From Saccharicrinis sp965230625 (GTDB lineage Bacteria; Bacteroidota; Bacteroidia; Bacteroidales; Marinilabiliaceae): a DNA stretch of 64,000 nt. The translations under genes were made by a program, and so were the position numbers. The stretch covers positions 1,488,001 through 1,552,000 of the forward strand of contig CBDDLL010000002.1 in NCBI GenBank assembly GCA_965230625.1, written 5' to 3'. Below the pieces are notes generated by a model. The model did not search any database. It was not told the origin of the DNA and saw only the letters and a list, made by a program, of their open reading frames with translations. Position 1 is the first letter of the stretch; every line of letters starts with the position of its first letter. Positions 61,301 through 64,000 of this stretch are shown one piece after another.

Positions 61301-64000
61301 GATCAGGTGCGTTTATTGTAAGGTTCTGAGGAGCAACAGAACAGCCATATCCATCATTAACGTTCAATACATAATCACCTGCTGATAAATTTTGGAAGTT
61401 AAAGATAGTTTTAGCTGCAGTTTCTGTATAAATTTCTGAACCCTTACTGAGTTCTACTGTATATGGATATGTTCCTCCAGACACAACAACCTCTACGCTT
61501 CCAATAGTATCAACACTACAAGTAGTAATATGATTTTCAATCACATTTGAAATTGACAAACTTGCTGTTGGTTCATTAATCTCAATATTACTTAGCGTCT
61601 GCGTACATTTTCCGTCTTCTGAAGTTACTTCAACACTCCAAGTACCAGCTGTTACCGGATCACTTACCCCTATTGAAGGAGATATACCTGTATTATAAGT
61701 ATTAGTTCCATCAGACCAAACATAAGTAAATAGGTGTCCTGGTTCACGACCTTCTGCTATCACAGAAATAAATCCATCATCGCCACCATAACAAGTCACA
61801 TCTTGATGAAGATCAAGGTCTTCTCTTAGAGTAAATGAAGGTTCAGGTACATTTATCGTATAAGATTCTGCACAACCATTTACTCTATGTTCTACAGTAA
61901 ATGTGTAATCTCCCGGAGTTGAAACATTATGAGTTACAGCAGCTCCATTTATTACAGGATCTACTATTGCTAAGGCTGCTGCCCCAGAAGGAACAGTCCA
62001 TGTACCTATATAATCAACATCATTAACAACTGTTGCTGTTGCTGTTAACTCTGCTACACATCCATTTGCAAGTGATGCGGATCCTGTTAAATTCACTGCT
62101 GGAGGTGCAATAATAAAGTCTGTGTCTGTTGCAACACCTCCCTGACTATCGCTCACTGTAACGGTATAGTTACCTGCAAGTTGATTTTCAAACACATAAT
62201 AACTACTTGGTGTAGTAATGGTTTGTACAGGATCTGAATCTCGCTGTATACTTACTGTATATGGAGCTTTACCAGATGTCATTGTAACACGAATGGCTCC
62301 ACTTTCACCGTAACAAATTGGATCTTCATGTGTTACTGCAATTGCCAATGGTTTTGAAGCATCTCCAATGGTAAAATACTCAAAGTATTCACATCCGGCT
62401 ACGCCTCCTGTAATTCTTATATAGTAATTTGCAGGATTCAATCCATTAAATGCTGTAGTTGTTTGATTTGTAGAATATAAAGAATAAGTACCTGCACCAG
62501 GTGCATCTTCTTTGTACCAATCATAAGTATAACTTGCTGGATCGCTACCTCCGGAAACTGGTTCTAATGATGCAGTACCATTTCCGCTAGCACCTAAATC
62601 TGTATTTGGAATAGTGTTATCTGTTGTGTTTAATACAACATTCCATGCATCCGGTGAAGTGATACTTTCTTCAAAAGTAGTTGAACAACCTTTTGAATCA
62701 GTAACTGTAGCTACATAAGTACCTATTGCTAAATTAGATATATCCTCTGTATTAGCGACTAACACATTGGTAACTTTGTTACGCCATTCAAATAAATAAC
62801 CACCAGATCCTCCAACTACATTAATATCTATAGCACCGTTGTTTACGTTATAACAGGTTAGATCTGTTTTTGAATTAAGTGAAACAGAAATACCACTAGC
62901 AGGCTCTGTTATTGTTACATAATCATTCTTATAAACCTCACAACTTGTATCTTTTCTTCTTACCCAGATAGGATAAGAACCTGCTGTAAGGTTATTAAAT
63001 ACAGGACTATCCTGATAAATAGGATCTCCCGAACCATTAGTTGCAATAGCGTACTCAAACAAAGTACCTACAACACCGTCGCTGGCTCCTGCTGTAAACG
63101 AACCATCTGATCCTCCATTACATTTTACATCCTCAGATACAGGTGCAGGATCTGTAATAGTAATCTCAGGTAGCTGGTCTATATTTATATTAACTGGATT
63201 TGAAGTACAAGCATATGTTAAATCTCTAACTAAAGCTGTATAAGTTTTAGTATTGGTAATATTATCTGATGTTAATCCTCCAAATATTGAAGAAGATTGC
63301 CAAGTGGTTCCGTTATCTATACTATATACATAGTTACCTCCTGATGGTAAAGCTGTTAACTCAATCTCTCCATCAGTACCACTATAACATGAAACATCTG
63401 ATTTTGTATAGTTTGTAATTTCTAATGTATTAATATTTTTGACTTCAAATGATTTTGATATTGGACAATTTCCTCTATCAACATCGACTATATTTAAAGT
63501 ATATGTACCTGCATCCAAACCACTTAGACCTTGTGGAGATCCTGTTCCATTTGTTGTAGACAGATCTGGATAAACCCATTCCCAAGTAATATTTCCCGAG
63601 GTACCAGTAACCAACACATTTGTAACTGCTCCATCATTTGTACCTCCTGAACACGTTTTATCTGTTACATTACCAAAAATTTCTATTTGCTCCAGCGTTA
63701 CTGAACCTGTAAATTCCGGATCAGGACAATTACCATATAAATCTGCACCTTTCTCAGCATCTCTTACTTCAATTGTATAAACACCTGGCGATAAAACTCC
63801 AAAGTCAGCTAATGTATTATATGTATAAGGTGCTGCAACATTGGACTTTGTAAAACTCTGATTAAAACCATTATCGGCATAAATATGAATATTGTAAGAA
63901 TTATTACCCGCTACTTCAACCCCTCCTGTTATTTCTAAACTTATTTCTCCATCAACAGGTCCAGTACAGGCTATTCTACCTTGTAAATTTGCTACAGATA
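49347..64000 (-). CDS. Giant SprB-like T9SS type B adhesin, 5'-truncated by window edge
   Basis: The frame has no stop from 49347 to the window edge at 64000 (more than 4,880 codons); GTG at 63617 is internal, since the same repeats continue beyond it. From the visible N-side, roughly 26-28 SprB-type repeats of 70-90 residues occupy ~64000-56280 (pattern CNGxxDGxIxxxxxGG...YxW...LxAGTYTVxVTDxxGC). Then come three Ig-like domains and two PKD-like domains (~56280-54930), and about 19 repeats of ~80 residues (~54930-50140; pattern AGxDxxxC...GxWxxxxGxGxFxD...LxxGxNxxRWTxxxxxCxSxD). Two PKD domains (YRWDFGDNKTS, YYWDFGDGNTS) and a CHU_C type B sorting domain (VIFPNSFMPRPDGGSNVS...AGSVLLVR) end the protein. 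By analogy to SprB it is a mobile surface adhesin for gliding or attachment, secreted with the SprF-like protein at 48216. Confidence 0.92.
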   Translation of the reverse strand, partial: SVANLQGRIACTGPVDGEISLEITGGVEVAGNNSYNIHIYADNGFNQSFTKSNVAAPYTYNTLADFGVLSPGVYTIEVRDAEKGADLYGNCPDPEFTGSVTLEQIEIFGNVTDKTCSGGTNDGAVTNVLVTGTSGNITWEWVYPDLSTTNGTGSPQGLSGLDAGTYTLNIVDVDRGNCPISKSFEVKNINTLEITNYTKSDVSCYSGTDGEIELTALPSGGNYVYSIDNGTTWQSSSIFGGLTSDNITNTKTYTALVRDLTYACTSNPVNINIDQLPEITITDPAPVSEDVKCNGGSDGSFTAGASDGVVGTLFEYAIATNGSGDPIYQDSPVFNNLTAGSYPIWVRRKDTSCEVYKNDYVTITEPASGISVSLNSKTDLTCYNVNNGAIDINVVGGSGGYLFEWRNKVTNVLVANTEDISNLAIGTYVATVTDSKGCSTTFEESITSPDAWNVVLNTTDNTIPNTDLGASGNGTASLEPVSGGSDPASYTYDWYKEDAPGAGTYSLYSTNQTTTAFNGLNPANYYIRITGGVAGCEYFEYFTIGDASKPLAIAVTHEDPICYGESGAIRVTMTSGKAPYTVSIQRDSDPVQTITTPSSYYVFENQLAGNYTVTVSDSQGGVATDTDFIIAPPAVNLTGSASLANGCVAELTATATVVNDVDYIGTWTVPSGAAALAIVDPVINGAAVTHNVSTPGDYTFTVEHRVNGCAESYTINVPEPSFTLREDLDLHQDVTCYGGDDGFISVIAEGREPGHLFTYVWSDGTNTYNTGISPSIGVSDPVTAGTWSVEVTSEDGKCTQTLSNIEINEPTASLSISNVIENHITTCSVDTIGSVEVVVSGGTYPYTVELSKGSEIYTETAAKTIFNFQNLSAGDYVLNVNDGYGCSVAPQNLTINAPDPVVISNFTGDISCSGANDGYISFDIEGGLAIANANIYKVRISADNGYYQEFNVTNADASTPHSYNTTPGLGGLKAGNYTVEIFDAQATTDNSGICPNPAYTGTISLSQIQISGIVVDRTCPGGDYNGAITNAEITGGSGNYEWQWTYPDGFINSGNGSTISIYNLDIGEYQLEVTDLDRGSCVVTSSPGQFVVGYSRQLLITDFEYDSVSCYNGNDGYIIDVKTNASDPAMLTYTWFGVEAGKENQPDQTDLAKGYYRLVVNDTDGCKDTLELNITEPDQLAFDLDNDLTCSPFNQRIYSSNLVGGNGDISNYTYQWTDPSGNLLPDNTSEINVTKKGDYKLKVTDEFGICSFEKLINVSGNMSISTERFDEITCNGGTGLIEIKVSGGPVDNLFTYNWQQETAPGVWTDVDAITSPLINGTPVLKNAPAGVYRVVVTSTETCTVTSNSYDLALNEPGEVTIIDATPKHIDRCNGDISGEISLQVSGGSGIYYLDYNEDGVTDFTSNDGTFNVIGLGAGTYQLRITDNNGCVTDPALYSVTINEPNPLQLTVNTANTVIDCETPGTGVIEFTVTGGNMDGGNPLYKISVTGQADRDVTTEGQVQTYTNLNAGTYTIHVQDMLASDPAACTILREEVILEHIVITGDEIPNSCAVTSNNIGAIRNIQIKGTSLNSSWAWDEVNGDPVSDNSTLDQENLPVGTYILVLTDVDRGCTVQKAFTIGTVSNLSISGVSVPISCYGAGDGKISGVVVSGTSNYNYNWTGSGTLDQTRIDGQDNLEAGRYYLYVEDIDNGCQVVDSFDITEPAEITYDLAEAVESCLPYRRGINLNNLTGGSGAYEFRWTGPGGEFSANKDLTGLTKGGKYEVIVNDYSCNISKSITIAEEVVITTDVTEIKCNGNATGVIAVPQITGGSGNFSYVWRKDAAIYQTGADISDIDISGLTAGVYELTLTDNGTSDAGGACEYIVTETLTEPDLIEVTGDVTHITCNGAQNGTINIQVAGGIKPYIYKWSTVDGTGYNEKTRNQLGLSGGTYTVQVTDANGCVSAETSFTINEFDPIDFNLVKVKDTDCDGTNGRVEIQNLSGGSGAYESFWSIIEDGGGIVQNQETQNALEGGKYLVKVWDVAYPTCFVEKEITLIKAITVTPTVKNQTCNNVANGQIDIAVTGGVEPYIFEWTAAPGITDVNQANQSNLEAGKYTLKVTDSRPAIDGGPCEVTVTITVGIDVDLELYLINVNDVSCNGGNDGEISLTQIKINGGSAGNYSFNWSGLPSGNNNTDQDQSGLGAGDYTVVITDDDSGCFISETVSVKEPATPVQITNITIGNVDCKGDASGTISITATGGTPFNNGTADYYKYKWDGLGIGLVQDSPTQSNLTAGTYKVTVIDSMGNSGGCTAFSGDIVITEPDEAISASVTSVQDVSLQGGNDGSILISALGGTGSLSYSWRGFTYAGAPITVSHIGTNPSGLVAGKYVVDITDDNGCSLSMDTIFVTEPNMPLTMSVSTKDIQPCNGDANGEIHVDAFGGKSPYTITLLQGVTEIKQVNANQLDEVDLSQGTYIVQIEDDNGVIITKNDVEIAEPSELVLTPTVNQNSSCYNGSTGSISYNISGGTSNYYVLVTGPGSYSNEAVGITAGNYTLNNLAAGEYRILLIDDNSGNGTYMLSENCYKIETLTITQPEALVTISDDSGICNGESTDIRLSVSNYSGVYPLTINLSDGSTVALASANETYTVNPATTTEYSVTSVYDNTGTCLQGTGTGKATVVVNDIPTAHIELIGDDELCLGDQTQFNIHFEGVAPFNVTYFDGSTQTELTNINSKDELITVTSGLGTTNYTITATSDANCTGTFTGTATVTVNELPSVKMEIDPANSVICAGGSSELVFSFPAGTGDYKVTYTENGVLKSINAVPLGGDGKYRLSVSPVLTTDYKLISVSDGNNCDYAVAEDKTITIEVKQVPGDAGTIYGETVVCQGQTMVQYAVDSISYAENYIWTVPSALGTIVTQNDTAIIINFEEDFINGSISVYGKNTCGDGAPFVLPIVADLLPEKPLTPSGLTSVCEGTSELTYTVQDAANATKYEWLIPDGFEFVNSDTTGTTVLVKIKDGYSSFTGNISVKAVNDCGTSEASNPLTVTINPIPVANAGIDEDGICDVTHNLNAVNPGAGFTGVWTADREVGTGLIVSGDENDSGADINNLSKGKNDFIWTVTSTAGCSDSDTVTITNDQLDVFAYADKQTVCDGSVQVTGNTLPSGATGNWTFSAGSGNISVDAGKPSSATINDLELDTNTIVWTINKNNCESSASVNVINNQTTVATVANVNDVIISEVNICGTQTIVLKGSVPIIGETGYWQVKSGSVTIDNFNNSTINVSNIDYGDHELVWNISKGACISQYSVIIKNNAYDVTAGIDRFTCDGTTMLSGTEIPANADAGQWTIIEGFANSADGWDKASTEVTNLDRSTPNGRNVFRWTITRNGCLSSDEVIIYNDQPSKAEIYGGSSTISICDYEYDLYAITPEYGVGSWSIVGGQGKIDDPLSPSTNVSKLANGDNVFRWTVSNNTCSSSVDFTVTNLHVDAYAGADTAVCSTIAQLHATPAPDGTTGVWSVASGLGSGGFRPSDTNPNTSIESLSPGSNTVVWTVTQDDCVTTDSVIVYNNAPMPVSATPQIKTDENYSDLVAIKPTVGEGVWTLLEGRGTILDPTSHTTRVENLFPNINRFRWTVTNVNCVDYVDVEVQSGALAQAEAGWNQLDLCEDFTTLQANLPENTFGEWTVDEGGVKFENDQHNNPKVKIYDIRPGRNVLRWTLRFVGKGNQFTTDTVVIINKKPSTAWAGNDIYTCGDSASFVAREPVYGEPIWTVLSGGGSFADETDTKTYIKGLEQGENVIKLAINNDVCHSYDTISVFNNQPSEALAGDDLIVCADSAEIRPTAPKYGVGWWRIIEGSGKGKDGRGNYTDEITGDYIYALAPDKNELVWEVQVPGAAASCISRDTITITNNQPSTSFAGHSRSVCTDTVNLSGSVPVYGIGSWTLISGSGEIDDATKTNTFVRKLSKGKNRFRWTIDKFGCTSYSDVEISNDLIEAFAGYEQVNCADTAVLEANNPAPGEGSWGILGGSGSANFDDNLDPYTVVRELDKGENVLTWSVNYKGCRSVSEIKITNNLPSTASAGDNKSTCVNTIILGAANPEVGTGRWTIRTGGGKFANDLFEATRIDSVKFGDNIYRWTVENEGCISYDDVQISYNRIEAKVGGQQDVCSESTFLEANSAVPGIGTWTVVGGGSQAVFMNSHDPVTEVIDLAKGINKLRWTINNEGCITYDEVDIINHLPSTAYAGNTQQLCQDSTILDATPVSIGTGKWEILTGSGFISAAEISHPKAKITKMSKGENVFRWVVTSDNGRCTSIDDVRVVNNQPSEPYAGADEEYCSPTVVLKAAEPDFGTGRWSIIKGGGNFDDPSLPKATISQLREGENILRWTITKEQCVRISDIKITNNTPTTANAGPDISDCKDNAPLDANVATQGSGYWTLVSGNAYFNKVDDPKTQVDSLTHGDNILMWNIKKGSCISSDEIIVRNNIPDQAEAGAGKETCENYVTLNANDPTSGVGRWSVLSGNGEFDDPTSPTSIVRELGLGENRLKWTVTYGKCTTEDVVEMISNKAAPYAGEDDITYEPTYELKASNPGDILATWSVVAGYGNFEDETFYNTEVNTLNEGINTFRWRMDINGCVSYDDVSIEYRLVPDAAFKVDTFQGCYPLRIQFTNQSIGGSTYRWDFGDNKTSTLRNPVHTFNDPGEYTVTLIAPGPDNVDGTYQKVITVHDHPIADFSCGPDTVYIPGVKLSCYSLSTDATKYYWDFGDGNTSDQVSPAHEYEEEGIYTVTLEVENSHGCTDEMTKFDVVKAKLEGMVIFPNSFMPRPDGGSNVSVGDKTVFRPAAHRDVEEYKLQIYNRWGQLIYESTDIEEGWNGFFNGELSGQGVYVWKATGKFKSGKEFNKAGSVLLVR

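Noticed and set aside
1..64000. CRISPR arrays, tRNA/rRNA genes, insertion sequences
   Set aside because: No regularly spaced identical repeats, cloverleaf-like sequences with CCA ends, rRNA segments or transposase-like proteins were seen in either strand.

Overview
The window is AT-rich chromosomal DNA of a Bacteroidota (Bacteroidetes) bacterium, most likely a marine Bacteroidales/Marinilabiliales- or Flavobacteriia-like gliding or surface-adhesive organism. The evidence is six secreted proteins ending in type IX secretion (T9SS) sorting domains (four type A, two type B/CHU_C), two PorP/SprF-family outer-membrane partners, TTTG-type promoter elements, TPR-fused signalling proteins, and housekeeping genes of Bacteroidetes type (PruA, DPP-IV, an FtsB/DivIC-like protein). 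No tRNA, rRNA, CRISPR array, insertion sequence or prophage structural cluster was seen.

Layout. 1-2.7 kb: 3' end of a T9SS type A cargo, then a secreted phage-tail-collar protein broken by a one-base frameshift in its signal peptide. 3.2-6.8 kb: a TPR sensor histidine kinase, a tiny ORF and a response regulator. 7.2-8.7 kb: two tandem copies of a small STAS-like protein (the first frameshifted) and a 48-residue Lys-rich protein, each behind the same unusual promoter. 8.9-25.9 kb: a surface-protein cluster made of an intact tail-collar protein, a 2724-residue LamG protein (type A), a 2187-residue cadherin-repeat protein (type B) and its PorP/SprF partner. 26-32.2 kb (minus strand): a DEDDh exonuclease, a secreted zincin-like protein, an S41 protease lipoprotein with an 11-G tract in its leader, and a TPR-SpoIIE phosphatase. 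32.4-37.4 kb: a fourth copy of the unusual promoter, a YadA-head-like T9SS cargo, and a convergent secreted PHP-type metallohydrolase. 38-45 kb: TPR protein, DPP-IV, PruA, DsrE-like, FtsB-like and a small membrane protein. 45-49.3 kb (minus strand): a zincin lipoprotein, a GT2 glycosyltransferase, an OmpH/Skp-like lipoprotein and a second PorP/SprF. 49.3-64 kb: a SprB-like adhesin of more than 4,880 residues that runs off the right edge.

How the genes fit together. Two loci follow the SprB/SprF logic: a giant type B cargo directly followed by its own PorP/SprF protein. The first also holds a LamG protein that shares a domain with the cadherin protein, and a secreted protein ending like a phage fibre tip. 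Signalling genes (histidine kinase/response regulator, SpoIIE phosphatase) lie between the surface loci.

The strongest unexplained signal is a promoter architecture present four times with identical spacing: two 17-bp boxes (consensus GTTACCTTTTGTTAACC), 32 bp apart, then exactly 42 bp from the last half-site to a TTTG -7 element. It looks like an undescribed regulon. Other notable points are an exact 882-bp higher-order repeat in the cadherin gene, slippage-prone homopolymers at two surface genes, and long stem-loops between genes.
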